A stretch of DNA of 64,000 nt, taken from positions 19,189 to 83,188 of the forward strand of contig CAWDWP010000002.1 of NCBI GenBank assembly GCA_963806045.1, written 5' to 3'. The notes under the pieces are model-generated. The model searched no databases. It was not told the origin of the DNA and worked only from the letters and a program-made list of their open reading frames with translations. Shown piece after piece: positions 8,972 through 18,371 of the stretch (its first letter is position 1; each line of letters opens with the position of its first letter). Origin of the DNA: DATCHW01 sp963806045 (GTDB lineage: Bacteria > Bacteroidota > Ignavibacteria > Tepidaquicellales > Tepidaquicellaceae). The translations under genes and the position numbers were made by a program.

Positions 8972-10969
8972 TCAGTTTCCCTGAAATTGAACTTTTTTTC
9001 CGATAGAGCTTAAGCCAAGCAATGCATCATTAGTTGAAAAAATATAAATAAGATGTTCTAACTCTGATGCTGTTCCTTTCTCTTCGTTTATTAATTTTTC
9101 TGCAGTGTATAATGCAAGAGGCGCTTTTTGTTTTAATTTACCGTGTATTTTTGCTGTTGTTTCGGATAATTCAGAAGGAGAAATATCTAAAAGTTCTTTG
9201 ACGGAATATTTTTCGAATAAACCGGATATTAGCGAATATTTTTCAGCTAACGATTTCTGGGGTGAAATAAAATTTTCTGGACTTATTTTACCATCGAATA
9301 AATCAAAAATCTGATTCGGTAAAATTATACCATCTATCAAACCAATCTTTAATGCTTCTTCTGCATTTAACATATTACCTGTATAAATCAAATACTTTGT
9401 AAGCGGTTTACCGATTCTTTTTTGTGTCCTCTGTGTCCCTCCTAGACCGGGATATATTCCGATTCCTGTTTCGGGAAAGGCAAAAACAGAATCCGGAAAT
9501 GCAAGAATTATATCCGAGCACAATGCAAGTTCCAATCCTCCGCCGAGTGTCAGACCATTTATGACGGAAATAATTTTCTTTTCCGAATTATCAACTTTAT
9601 CAAAAACTTTCTGTCCGTATTCAGTAAACTTAAATATTTTTTCAAAAGATTTTGCTTTTATATTTTCGATGAAAAACTTTATATCGGCACCCGCAACAAA
9701 TGCTTTTCCGCTTCCGGTTATAAATATATTTTCTATTTCGGGACTTTTTTCCGCAATTGAAAATTTTTGTTCAATCTCCTTGACAATATTTTCGTTAAGA
9801 GCATTCATATCTTCCGGTTTTGACAATGTTAAAACAGCATTTTTATCTGCGATATTTACAGAAATATACTCCATTGACCAGAATTTACTGCTTATTGATT
9901 GCGGAATATCTTCCTCGTAATGAAGACAAATATTATATATCAAATCTTTCACATTTGCTTCACCGAGATTATTCATTAGTTCAATAGGACCCCGCCGCCA
10001 TCTTAAACCGATTCGTGCCCCCCGGTTTATTTCTATTGCACCGCAGACTTTTTCGTCAAGTAGTTGACTGCATACAAAAAACACCATACCCAGCATTCTA
10101 TTCTTTATAATTTCAAAAGTTCCGGATTCAATTTCTTCGTCTGATTCAATAATATCCCAGGGTTCGTTTATTTCTGTCTGCTTTCTCAATAATTCTGATA
10201 CCTTGTAAGCATTTCCGAATCTTTCGAGTGTTTTCTGCGAATGATAAGCAATCGGTACACCGGTTGCATTCATAAGTGCAAACGGTCCCAGACCTATTGA
10301 AAATACTTTTTCGCAAACTTTATCTATCTGATAAGGTGTTGCAATATTTTCTTCAAATAATTTTACTGCTTCGTTAAGCCATGGTACAAAGAATCGATTT
10401 ACAACGAAGCCGTAAGAATCTTTACATGTAATCTGGTCTTTACCTGAAAGAATACAAAAAAGTTCTGCTGATTTTATTGTATCTTCAGAAGTATGATTAC
10501 CCGGTATGATTTCGACAAGGCGATTCTTGGCTGCGTGGTAGAAGTAATGCAATCCTATAAATCTTTCCGGATTAGAAACTGCATCAGCTAAATCAGATAC
10601 CGAAAATGAAGAAGTGTTTGTTGCAATTATCACATCGGAGCTGACGACAGAATCAATCTCATTAAATAGTTTCTGTTTAACTTCAAAATCTTCAAATATA
10701 GCTTCGATTATAATGTCACATTTTTTCAGTTCGTTGATATCTGTTGCAGGAATTATTTTTGATAAAATAGATTTCACTTTTTCTTCGGAAAATATTCTTC
10801 TTTCTATTCCTTCATTAAGCATTTCTGTAATATTTTGAAGACCACTTTTCACAAACCTTTCTTCACGGTCCAGCAAAATCACATTAAATCCTTCCTGTGC
10901 AAATTTTTGTGCTATTGCCGAGCCCATTTTCCCGGCTCCAATAACTCCGACTGTATTTATAATCTTCAT
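8972..10969 (-). CDS. 3-hydroxyacyl-CoA dehydrogenase / enoyl-CoA hydratase fusion
   Basis: 665 aa. The N-terminal half is a 3-hydroxyacyl-CoA dehydrogenase with the NAD motif GVIGAGKMGSAIAQ (residues 8-21), TNTSSFSVSDLA and GLHYFYHA (catalytic His). The C-terminal half (about 370-660) is a crotonase with AGADIKFF, the oxyanion/Glu region GGGLELAL and FPETGIGIYPGLGGTQR. The order, dehydrogenase first, is opposite to E. coli FadB and like Bacillus FadN. In this operon it most likely oxidises 3-hydroxypimeloyl-CoA, made by Oah, to 3-oxopimeloyl-CoA for the downstream thiolase; the hydratase part could also act on pimelenoyl- or crotonyl-CoA. Start ATG at 10969, 12 bases after dch. Confidence 0.88.
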   Translation of the reverse strand: MKIINTVGVIGAGKMGSAIAQKFAQEGFNVILLDREERFVKSGLQNITEMLNEGIERRIFSEEKVKSILSKIIPATDINELKKCDIIIEAIFEDFEVKQKLFNEIDSVVSSDVIIATNTSSFSVSDLADAVSNPERFIGLHYFYHAAKNRLVEIIPGNHTSEDTIKSAELFCILSGKDQITCKDSYGFVVNRFFVPWLNEAVKLFEENIATPYQIDKVCEKVFSIGLGPFALMNATGVPIAYHSQKTLERFGNAYKVSELLRKQTEINEPWDIIESDEEIESGTFEIIKNRMLGMVFFVCSQLLDEKVCGAIEINRGARIGLRWRRGPIELMNNLGEANVKDLIYNICLHYEEDIPQSISSKFWSMEYISVNIADKNAVLTLSKPEDMNALNENIVKEIEQKFSIAEKSPEIENIFITGSGKAFVAGADIKFFIENIKAKSFEKIFKFTEYGQKVFDKVDNSEKKIISVINGLTLGGGLELALCSDIILAFPDSVFAFPETGIGIYPGLGGTQRTQKRIGKPLTKYLIYTGNMLNAEEALKIGLIDGIILPNQIFDLFDGKISPENFISPQKSLAEKYSLISGLFEKYSVKELLDISPSELSETTAKIHGKLKQKAPLALYTAEKLINEEKGTASELEHLIYIFSTNDALLGLSSIGKKVQFQGN

Positions 10970-10981
10970 ATTATACTAATA

Positions 10982-11755
10982 TTATTTGTTTTGCCATAAT
11001 GGTTTCCTTTTTTCAAGAAAAGAATTAATTCCTTCATTTGCATCAAATGTTTCCATCAGTTCTGCTTTATAAATATTTTCCAGAAGCTTTAATTTGTTTT
11101 CCAGTATATGGTTAAACATTGTGCGTGACGCTTTCACTGCATAGCGTAAAGAGGAAGCACTTCTCGGTAAACAATATTTTTGTATATATTCGTCAACTTT
11201 TGAATTTAATTCCTCTTTGGTATCAAATACATCATTTATAAAACCTAACTGCTTACCTTCCTCTGCGGTTATTGTTTTGCCTGTAATTAGAAATTCTTCT
11301 GCCTTTGCATTTCCGATTTTCATCGGTAGTATAAGAGAAGCAGGTGGAGGAAAAACACCCAGAACAATTTCCGGCTGACCTAACTTTGCAGTTTTGTCAG
11401 CAAAGAGCATATTACTAACCAGTGCAAGCTCCAAACCTCCGCCAAGACATTGTCCGGAAATTTTTGCAATTGATGGAATTCCCATTTCAATCATTGCATA
11501 AAATAAAGAATGGAATTGCTTTAGCATAGCAGCAGCGTTTTCTTTCTTATGCTCTTCTACGCTTGCTCCAAAGGAAAAATGGTCTCCCTCGCCTTCAAAT
11601 GTAATTGTTTTTAAATCTGAATTACTTTTTATTTCGTTAAAAACGTTTAATAATTCTGCCATCATAATGCTGTCCAGCACATTCCCTTTAGGAGAATTCA
11701 AAACAATTTGTGCAACAGAATTATTTTGTAGATAATTTAATTTTATTTTATTCAT
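10982..11755 (-). CDS. dch: Cyclohexa-1,5-dienecarbonyl-CoA hydratase
   Basis: 257 aa crotonase-fold protein. It carries FSFGASVEEH, a signature I associate with dienoyl-CoA hydratases of the benzoyl-CoA pathway (Dch/BadK-like), together with GQCLGGGLELAL and the active-site region GQPEIVLGVFPPPAS. It adds water to cyclohexa-1,5-diene-1-carbonyl-CoA, the product of benzoyl-CoA reductase, giving 6-hydroxycyclohex-1-ene-1-carbonyl-CoA. It lies directly beside oah and had, which catalyse the next two steps; this supports the specific call over a generic enoyl-CoA hydratase. Expected family length is about 255-260 aa. Confidence 0.9.
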   Translation of the reverse strand: MNKIKLNYLQNNSVAQIVLNSPKGNVLDSIMMAELLNVFNEIKSNSDLKTITFEGEGDHFSFGASVEEHKKENAAAMLKQFHSLFYAMIEMGIPSIAKISGQCLGGGLELALVSNMLFADKTAKLGQPEIVLGVFPPPASLILPMKIGNAKAEEFLITGKTITAEEGKQLGFINDVFDTKEELNSKVDEYIQKYCLPRSASSLRYAVKASRTMFNHILENKLKLLENIYKAELMETFDANEGINSFLEKRKPLWQNK

Positions 11756-11769
11756 AAATATTCAATAAT

Positions 11770-12861
11770 TTATGTTTGATACGGGGGAGAAATGCTTTTT
11801 ATTAAATCATCATTCCATTCTTTGCCGTCTGCAAGTAACAAACGAAGTTTTACAAAATCAACTTCACGGTTATCCTTAGGTCCGTAGTTAAAAGCTCTGA
11901 AACCGGCTTTTGCTTCAGTCATCATATTCAATGCAAGCCATTCTCTGTTTGTTTCTTTGTTTTTATCCCAGTGTTCAAGTTTCTTCTGCCTTACTGCACC
12001 AATAGTTTTCATAGTACAATTTGGGAAAGTTAAAAGTAATTTTAATACCAGATTATTAACTGCCTTATCAAGCAAAGATAAATCCATAGTTCCTTTTTCT
12101 ACTAATGCTTTTGCCTTTTTATATTCATCACCTTTTTTAGTAGAACCATAAATTATTTTTCCGTCTTCACCAAGCCAGGTATCTGTATTTATGAGTGGGT
12201 TTGCAATGAAATTTCCGTCTATTTTTAAGGCCGGAACAACTTCCGTGATGAGCCCATGCATTAAAGCCTGATATGCACTCCACGGTTCGCACAAAGTAAG
12301 CGACGACATCGCTTTTTCTATACCCACAAAGAGATGCAGAAAATCAGTCGCACCGCCAATGGGTGCGCTTCCGTGTTTTGGTCCGGCTTGCCCGAATCTT
12401 GCAAAATCCTGAGCAATTGTAAAATCACATGCCATTCCAATTTCCTGCCCGCCGCCTATACGCATTCCGTTTACTCTGCAGATTACAGGTTTCTCGCACA
12501 TCAGAATTGAGGTTACCATATCATTAAACAATCTCATATATTGGCTGTATTCCGGGGGATTAGCTGAATAATATTCAGCATATTCTTTTGTATTGCCGCC
12601 TGTACAAAATGCTTTATCGCCTACTGAAGTAAAAACAACACAGACAACACTTCTGTCATTGGAAGCCTGCCTGAATGCAAGAATAATTTCTTTGATTGCA
12701 GCAGTTGTGTAGGAATTATATTGTTTCGGATTATTAAGAATAATCCATGCATTGAATAATCCTTTTATTTCATTTCCATCTTTGTCAAGGCAAGGCTTTT
12801 TTTCAAAAAGGATTTCTTTGAAATCAATTGGAACCAGATCATGATTTTTTAATTCTGACAT
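11770..12861 (-). CDS. oah: 6-oxocyclohex-1-ene-1-carbonyl-CoA hydrolase
   Basis: 363 aa, close to the usual ~375 aa of Oah/BamA and much longer than ordinary crotonases. Diagnostic stretches include NNPKQYNSYTT, FCTGGNTKEYAEYY, NGMRIGGGQEIGMACDF and GQAGPKHGSAPIGGATDFL. The enzyme hydrates and opens the ring of 6-oxocyclohex-1-ene-1-carbonyl-CoA to give 3-hydroxypimeloyl-CoA. BamA/Oah is a widely used marker of anaerobic aromatic degradation because it is shared by the class I and class II pathways. Here it lies between had and dch, 13-14 bases from each neighbour, as part of the same transcript. The frame is intact. One of the most secure calls in the window. Confidence 0.95.
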   Translation of the reverse strand: MSELKNHDLVPIDFKEILFEKKPCLDKDGNEIKGLFNAWIILNNPKQYNSYTTAAIKEIILAFRQASNDRSVVCVVFTSVGDKAFCTGGNTKEYAEYYSANPPEYSQYMRLFNDMVTSILMCEKPVICRVNGMRIGGGQEIGMACDFTIAQDFARFGQAGPKHGSAPIGGATDFLHLFVGIEKAMSSLTLCEPWSAYQALMHGLITEVVPALKIDGNFIANPLINTDTWLGEDGKIIYGSTKKGDEYKKAKALVEKGTMDLSLLDKAVNNLVLKLLLTFPNCTMKTIGAVRQKKLEHWDKNKETNREWLALNMMTEAKAGFRAFNYGPKDNREVDFVKLRLLLADGKEWNDDLIKSISPPYQT

Positions 12862-12874
12862 AATATTTTAATAT

Positions 12875-13939
12875 TTAATTATTTTCAGGTATTAATATAG
12901 AACGTTTGTAGTATTTATGCTCAAGAGTATTTTTGAATACTTCATTAATTTTTGAAAGAGGGAATGTTTGAATAAAAGGCTCTATCAATATTTTTTTTTC
13001 GGCTACTAAATTAAGTACCTCCGGATACAGTTCAGGTTTACATCCCCAGGTTCCGATTAGTTTTGAATCGAAAGCCATAAGGTTACTTAAGCGAACTTCG
13101 AGTTTATCGAGTGTGAAACCTACTATTGATACACTCGAAGCAAAAGTCATTAGATTGAATGCAAGTTCCTGACCTGCTTTTGTTCCGGACATTTCAAATA
13201 TTTTCCAGCAATATGGGGAAACCCCTGCATTTTTAGAAATTTCTTTTACTTTTGTTTTAATTTCTTTTATATCTAATCCTTTAATATTAATAACATGTTC
13301 TATTCCCAAATCTTTTACAGATTGAAGTTTAACATCATCTATATCAAGCGCAAGTACAACACCACCGAATACTTTTGCAATTTGTGCTGCGTAAATTCCG
13401 ATTCCTCCTACACCTATTATTATTGCCAAATCGTTTTTTTCAAGTTCTGATTTTTTTACAACCTGATAAGGGGTTGATACTGCATCCGCAATCACAGCAA
13501 GATGTTCCAATGGAAATTTTGTTAATACTGAATCGGGAACCTCGCATAAATATTTCGAAGGAATTTTTATATGAGATGCAAATCCTCCGTTAAAATCATT
13601 ACCCGGCATTTTCTGATTCTGGCAGATATTGCTTCGTCCGCGTTTGCATAAATCGCATTCTCCGCAAGGTAATACAGCGGGAATAATAACATTTTTATTA
13701 ATCCATTTATCACTTCCTTTTATTACCTTTCCGCTTATTTCGTGCCCGAGTGTAAGAGGTAAAGAATGTTTTGTTTTCACTCCATAATGCCAAAAGCTCA
13801 AATCTGTATGACAAACCCCGCAGCCGGCAACTTTAACTAATACCTCAGAATCATTTAGTTCAGGAAAATCCTGTGTGTTTAATAAAAATTCCTTACCTTG
13901 CTCAGTCATTTGATATGAATGCATTTTCATATTATTCAT
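12875..13939 (-). CDS. had: 6-hydroxycyclohex-1-ene-1-carbonyl-CoA dehydrogenase
   Basis: 354 aa zinc-type medium-chain alcohol dehydrogenase. The catalytic zinc site CGVCHTDL ... LGHEISG is present, the structural zinc Cys are in CGECDLCKRGRSNIC, and the NAD site is GVGGIGIYAAQIAK. ADH-family genes are many, but this one sits between the operon's second thiolase and oah, the usual place for Had (BadH/BamQ-type role). It oxidises the hydroxyl formed by Dch to the 6-oxo product with NAD+. The start ATG at 13939 gives MNNMKMHSYQ; an internal ATG at residue 4 or 6 is equally possible. Confidence 0.9.
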   Translation of the reverse strand: MNNMKMHSYQMTEQGKEFLLNTQDFPELNDSEVLVKVAGCGVCHTDLSFWHYGVKTKHSLPLTLGHEISGKVIKGSDKWINKNVIIPAVLPCGECDLCKRGRSNICQNQKMPGNDFNGGFASHIKIPSKYLCEVPDSVLTKFPLEHLAVIADAVSTPYQVVKKSELEKNDLAIIIGVGGIGIYAAQIAKVFGGVVLALDIDDVKLQSVKDLGIEHVINIKGLDIKEIKTKVKEISKNAGVSPYCWKIFEMSGTKAGQELAFNLMTFASSVSIVGFTLDKLEVRLSNLMAFDSKLIGTWGCKPELYPEVLNLVAEKKILIEPFIQTFPLSKINEVFKNTLEHKYYKRSILIPENN

Positions 13940-13973
13940 CTTAAATTAAAAAATATTATATTTTACCCGAAGG

Positions 13974-15231
13974 TTACAAATTGCAATTTTCTAGTAATAT
14001 TGCTGTTCCCTGTCCTCCTCCGATACAAGCAGAAACAATTCCGTATTTTACTTTACGTAAATTCATTTCCCTGGAAATTGTTAATGTTAAACGAATTCCT
14101 GATGCCGCAAGCGGATGACCGATAGCAATGCTTCCTCCGTTAACATTTACTTTGTTTCTGTCGAGGTTTAATTCTTTTTCGCAGGCAATATATTGTGCAG
14201 CAAAAGCTTCATTTATTTCGAATAAGCCAATATCATCTATTTTCAATCCTGTAATTTCAAGAATAAGATCAATTGCAGGAACTGGTCCAATTCCCATATA
14301 TTTTGGATCCACACCGCAGGATGCCGCTGCAATAACTTTGGATAATGGCTTGGACGCAGAGATTGAAGCAGAAGAACTAATGATTACCGACGCTGCACCA
14401 TCTACTATTCCGCTTGAATTACCCGCAGTTTGTACTCCGTCTTTTGTAAATGCAGTTGGAAGTTTCTTTAATGATTCTAAAGTTGTTGCACCGTACATTT
14501 TCGTCAAAGTTAAAGTTCTCCGCATTTTTTGGTAATCTGACAACCCTGGTTTTCAATCCGTCAATTTCAAATTTTGTGAAGTTAATGAAAGATTTCACCG
14601 TCATAAAAACCATTATTCCTCGCTTCAATGCTTTATCATGAGATTGTTTTGCAAATTCATCAACTTCAGCTCTTGAGATATTATATTTTTGAGCGAGATT
14701 TTCAGCTGTAACTCCCATCGGGTAACCTGCAAGCAGTATCGTCAAGCGCTTCCCAGAGCATATCTTTGAATTCGGCTTTTCCGAGTGCATATCCCAATCT
14801 GTTTCCGAAACAAACCGTCGGAGCCAAAGTCATATTTTCAGTTCCGCAGCAAAGAACATTCTCGGCTTTGCCAAGTGTAATTTGTTCACTTGCCGTGACA
14901 ATAGTTTCGAATCCCGAGGCGCAAATTCTCTGCACCATCAGAGTCGGCACTTCCATTGCTACTCCGCTGTATAATGCATATATGCCTTGGCAGGAAATAT
15001 GCGTCCGTCGAAGCCTGACCAATATTTGCAACTATAACCTGATGTATGATATCAGGATTTAAAGAGGTTTTTTCAAATGCACCTTTGCAGGCGTATATTC
15101 CCAAATCCGTTGGAGAGATTCTTCCGAGTGTTCCGCAAAATTTTCCGAAAGGTGTACCGTGCACCTCCTATGAGAAAAATATTGTCAAAAATTATTCCGA
15201 CACCTTTTTTCTTATTATGATATGCTTTCAT
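13974..15231 (-). CDS. Second thiolase of the operon (multiply frameshifted)
   Basis: A complete thiolase is spread over several frames: GGAR..TPFGKFCGTLGRISP near the start, RICASGFET (nucleophile Cys), GYPMGVTAENLAQKY, TAGNSSGIVDGA, GSIAIGHPLAASG (His) and CIGGGQG (Cys). The natural start is the ATG at 15231, which overlaps the stop of the upstream gene as ATGA; the more obvious GTG at 15164 would cut off the N-terminus. Frames change near 15155, 15010, 14715 and 14500, each repaired by removing one base. No conserved motif is lost, so it is probably an intact gene of about 415 aa with insertion errors. It may thiolyse a 3-oxoacyl-CoA of this pathway or of the adjacent dehydratase module. 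Confidence 0.75.
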
Positions 15232-17099
15232 AAATTATTATCAAGGGTTAAGATTTCCTGGTCTGATTTTTCCAATTTATTAAGAAAACTTTGTTTCGCA
15301 ATTAATGCAGCGCCGAAAGCAACTATGTGCTGCGGCTTTTCAAGTATCTGGATTTCCTGTGACAATTTTTCCTCAAGCAGTGTTTTAAGATAAGGGTGAT
15401 AAGCAATCACACCGCCAATCATATATGAATTTACGGAAGTGTCAACTCTCAGCCTTGCGACTTTATTTGCCAAGGATATATAAATTCCTTTCGAAATATC
15501 CTGAATTGAGACTCCGTTAAAAAGCCAGCTCATTATTTCAGTTTTTGCAAATACTGTACAGAAACTATTTAATTCTTTATTAAAATCTGATTTTGATGCA
15601 AGGTCGCTCATTTCGGAAATATTCAAGTTTGACCTTTCTGCTACTTCACTAATAAAAGAACCTGTTCCTGCCGAACATTTGTCGTTTAAATAAAAATTAT
15701 CAACGTTATTATAATCATCACAGCGAATAATTTTAATATCTTCACCGCCAATATCTATAATATTCTTCGGACCGCTAAAATATCTTGATACACCCATAGC
15801 AGCACAATTTATTTCAGTTTTAACCAAATCAGCTTCGTAAAAATGTTTTCTACCGTATCCTGTTGCGCAGCTATATTTAATTGCGTACTCTGATTTCATT
15901 GCTTCGAGAACGTGACGGAGAGCAATTTTATCCCTGTTTACTGTTTTTAAGGCAGAAGTAAAGACTATTTCATCGTTGCCGTCGATAACTGCAAATTTTA
16001 TAAACGCAGAGCCAAGGTCAACTCCGAGAAAATGTTCACCGCTTTTCAATGGTGACAAGTTTCTGTCATGACTCATTTGAATTTGGTGTGTGTGTTTTTT
16101 TACTACCGTATTTGATGATAATATGGCGCCCGTAGACAGAGTATTTTTCTGAGTGATAGCTTTTACCATATTGGTCAGGGCAAGATTCAAAGATGTTCTG
16201 ATATAGTGTTTTCGTCCGTATTCGACAAGTTTACCGTTCATATAATCTATTTCCGTTTCCCTGTTATTCATCAAATCAACCGCGAGGGAAGGGAAGTGGT
16301 TGCCTGCTTTTTTAAAATAGCGCATTGCTATTCTCATAAAATCATCCTCGAATTTAATTTTCTCTGCTTCTGCAACTTCAAGACCTTCCTGAATAATCAC
16401 CTCAACAATTTCTACAGTATCCGAAATCTGCATGGCTTCACGGATGGTCAGTTTTCCGATAGCGCATATCGGACTTAAAGCTGCATTTAAAATATTTTTT
16501 TCCCAGACTCTTTTTATTATTTCAAAAGAGTGAATTGTTTTTGTTTCTAAATCAACTTCATTAAATTTCTGTGCGATGAAATTTGCTTCATCGGCTTTAC
16601 TATCATCCATTGAGGCAATGTAATTCGGGGGATTAAAAAATGTTACTTTAACAACATTCGGTGCATTCAAATTACCAGCAAAATTGATAACCATTCGCAG
16701 TGTTTTAGATTCACCGAAAACACTGGCAAGAATTTGCTCGGCGTCCAAACCATTCTGGGCGCTTACAACGCAAAGATGATCACTTTTAAGTTTAGCGGTT
16801 TCCTTTAATATAGATGATAACTGATAGGTTTTTAAAGCAAATATTATAATATCGAGATCTAGCTCTTTTAATTCATTTAAATTTGAATATACATGTTCAA
16901 AAAAACATTGTTTAATAATTGCATCTTCGAGTTTTACACCCTCTTTCCTGATAAGGTTTATTTTAATTTTATCATTATCACATATTGCTACGTTGCAGCC
17001 TGCCTCTTTCAGGTGAACTGCCGTAATCATTCCTACAGGACCTAAACCTACAACTCCGATTTTATAATCTTTCAGAGTTTCTTTTTTAATCTCATCCAT
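15228..17099 (-). CDS. Ketopantoate-reductase-like domain joined to HgdC/BcrD-like ATPase activator (apparent fusion)
   Basis: As given, one 623 aa frame. Residues ~13-320 are a PanE/ApbA-type NAD(P) reductase: GVVGLGPVGM (15-24), a likely catalytic Lys in RVWEK (201) and the Glu of NRETEIDYMNG (283). Residues ~356-612 are an ASKHA ATPase of the BadF/BadG/BcrA/HgdC family: GVDLGSAFIKFAV, IIDIGGEDIK and the two [4Fe-4S] ligands in LNDKCSAGTGSF (Cys 475) and NSFCTVFAKTE (Cys 514). The linker contains A6 and an AC run. Removing one base there would end the reductase at a TGA overlapping an in-frame ATG (16076) as ATGA, leaving a 282 aa activator, the same size as BcrD. Two coupled genes are therefore more likely than a true fusion. 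It follows the HgdB-like gene by 18 bases; the activator probably fires that subunit. Confidence 0.8.
   Translation of the reverse strand: MDEIKKETLKDYKIGVVGLGPVGMITAVHLKEAGCNVAICDNDKIKINLIRKEGVKLEDAIIKQCFFEHVYSNLNELKELDLDIIIFALKTYQLSSILKETAKLKSDHLCVVSAQNGLDAEQILASVFGESKTLRMVINFAGNLNAPNVVKVTFFNPPNYIASMDDSKADEANFIAQKFNEVDLETKTIHSFEIIKRVWEKNILNAALSPICAIGKLTIREAMQISDTVEIVEVIIQEGLEVAEAEKIKFEDDFMRIAMRYFKKAGNHFPSLAVDLMNNRETEIDYMNGKLVEYGRKHYIRTSLNLALTNMVKAITQKNTLSTGAILSSNTVVKKHTHQIQMSHDRNLSPLKSGEHFLGVDLGSAFIKFAVIDGNDEIVFTSALKTVNRDKIALRHVLEAMKSEYAIKYSCATGYGRKHFYEADLVKTEINCAAMGVSRYFSGPKNIIDIGGEDIKIIRCDDYNNVDNFYLNDKCSAGTGSFISEVAERSNLNISEMSDLASKSDFNKELNSFCTVFAKTEIMSWLFNGVSIQDISKGIYISLANKVARLRVDTSVNSYMIGGVIAYHPYLKTLLEEKLSQEIQILEKPQHIVAFGAALIAKQSFLNKLEKSDQEILTLDNNL
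16073..16100 (-). other. Candidate hidden gene junction (ATGA) within the apparent fusion
   Basis: On the minus strand this reads a run of six A, a (CA)n stretch, then CAAATTCAAATGAGT. ATG at 16076-16074 is Met 342 of the long frame. In the +1 frame the overlapping TGA (16075-16073) would terminate the upstream reductase if one base of the low-complexity run is an error. The gene junction at 15228-15231 in the same operon also uses ATGA. Confidence 0.55.
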
Positions 17100-17117
17100 A
17101 ATAACTTTAGTTAAATT

Positions 17118-18338
17118 TTATGAATATGTTCTTTTTGTTTCTATTTGTTCTAAAAAGGTTTCCATTTTATTAATCGTCTGACCTTCCGAATAAAACCTTA
17201 AATCGTTCAGGTCGCCTTCTATTACCATTACCGGAATATTAAGTATCTCTTTTAATTGTAAAGGTAATCCAAAACGGGCATTTGAATTATTAAAACAAGT
17301 TTTTGAATCATGGAATAACATACCATCAATCTTGAATTCCTCAATCCATTTTTTAAAAAATTCTGTTTTGGCTTTCTCACTTCGGTTGATAAATATTTTT
17401 GTATAAGCTAAGGCAGATGATTCAAATGGTTTTTCTTCGTCGAAATCATCGAATATCCAGCTGTTGCAATAGGTAGAAGCTGCAACAATAGCATTATTCT
17501 GAATAAAAAAATCTGATAATGTTCTAATGTTTCCCCATATCGGCATTCCATCCCAGAATAACCTGATATTTTCTTCCTGTAAGAACACCTGTTTTATTTT
17601 CAATGTTCTGTTCAAGTTCTGTAAGCAGAATCTGATAATAATCTTTTGCGATTTGTGTTCCTCGCAGTACTACAATCGGACCCATATGTATTATTCCGTT
17701 AAAAAAACCTATAGGGGCAGGAGTCGCCTTTGCTGTATTTAAAACTTTCTGCCATAAAAGTGTTGCTTCTTTGCTGAGTTTTAGAACTTCCTTAAACTTA
17801 TCAATGTCGAATTTATTTCCTGATGCTTTTTCGCATTCAGGAATAATACTTTTAAATTGAGTTACAACAATTATCTATATCAGCTTGTGTAACTTCATCC
17901 AAATAACGCGGTGGGTTAATTCCTGCTATCGGACATTTGTAATAATTTGCATAATAATGTAAACCAATCCTGAACTTCCCTGCATTGGTTTGTATTGTAT
18001 ACTATTATATCGGGTTTTGGTATACTTTCCAGACCGTAATGTTTTTTAAGGGGTGTTTCCTTTTTTAAAAAAGCACCTATATCACTGGTTGTGTATGAAC
18101 AAATTTGATTCGAATAGCCATGCATCTGTGCTACAGGAATATAGTCAACAGAACCGCGCGTTGCACCTATCAATGCTCCGTGATTTTCAGGAAAATACAC
18201 TTCAAATCCGAACGAACGAAGAAGCTCTGCGGGTCCTACACTTGTACACCAGGCAATCTTTTTCTCTCCGGTTCCCATACTGATAAAGTAATTTTTCATT
18301 ACTTCCTTCAGTTTCGTTGTCGCTTCAATTGTATACAT
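17118..18338 (-). CDS. BcrB/HgdB-like 2-hydroxyacyl-CoA dehydratase family subunit (three frameshifts)
   Basis: Read through its frameshifts this is a single protein of about 405 aa in the benzoyl-CoA reductase / 2-hydroxyacyl-CoA dehydratase family. The N-terminal part has AWCTSVGPAELLRSFG, ENHGALIGATR, QICSYTTSDIGAFL and PKPDIIVYNTNQC; the middle has KCPIAGINPPRYLDEV and APIGFFNG; the C-terminal part has RLFWDGMPIWGN, DGMLFHDSKTCFNN and IEGDLNDLRFYSEGQ. Cys in ICSY, NQC and KTC could bind an Fe-S cluster. One extra base at each of ~17960, ~17870 and ~17580 explains the breaks. It stands alone, without a second dehydratase subunit, next to an HgdC-like activator. That layout resembles double-cubane cluster protein pairs as well as 2-hydroxyacyl-CoA dehydratases. 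Substrate unknown. Confidence 0.75.
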
Positions 18339-18371
18339 AACTTAATAAATTATTTGAAATACAAAATATTA

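Noticed and set aside
11770..12861. Generic enoyl-CoA hydratase for the oah gene
   Set aside because: Length (363 aa) and the distinctive FCTGGNTKEYAEYY and GPKHGSAPIGGATDFL stretches are specific to ring-opening hydrolases.
13974..15231. Treating the second thiolase as a decayed pseudogene
   Set aside because: All catalytic motifs survive and each break is one surplus base, as in unrelated genes elsewhere in the window, so sequence error is the simpler explanation.
17118..18338. Treating the HgdB-like gene fragments as several small hypothetical genes
   Set aside because: The translated pieces join end to end into one conserved family protein after three single-base corrections.
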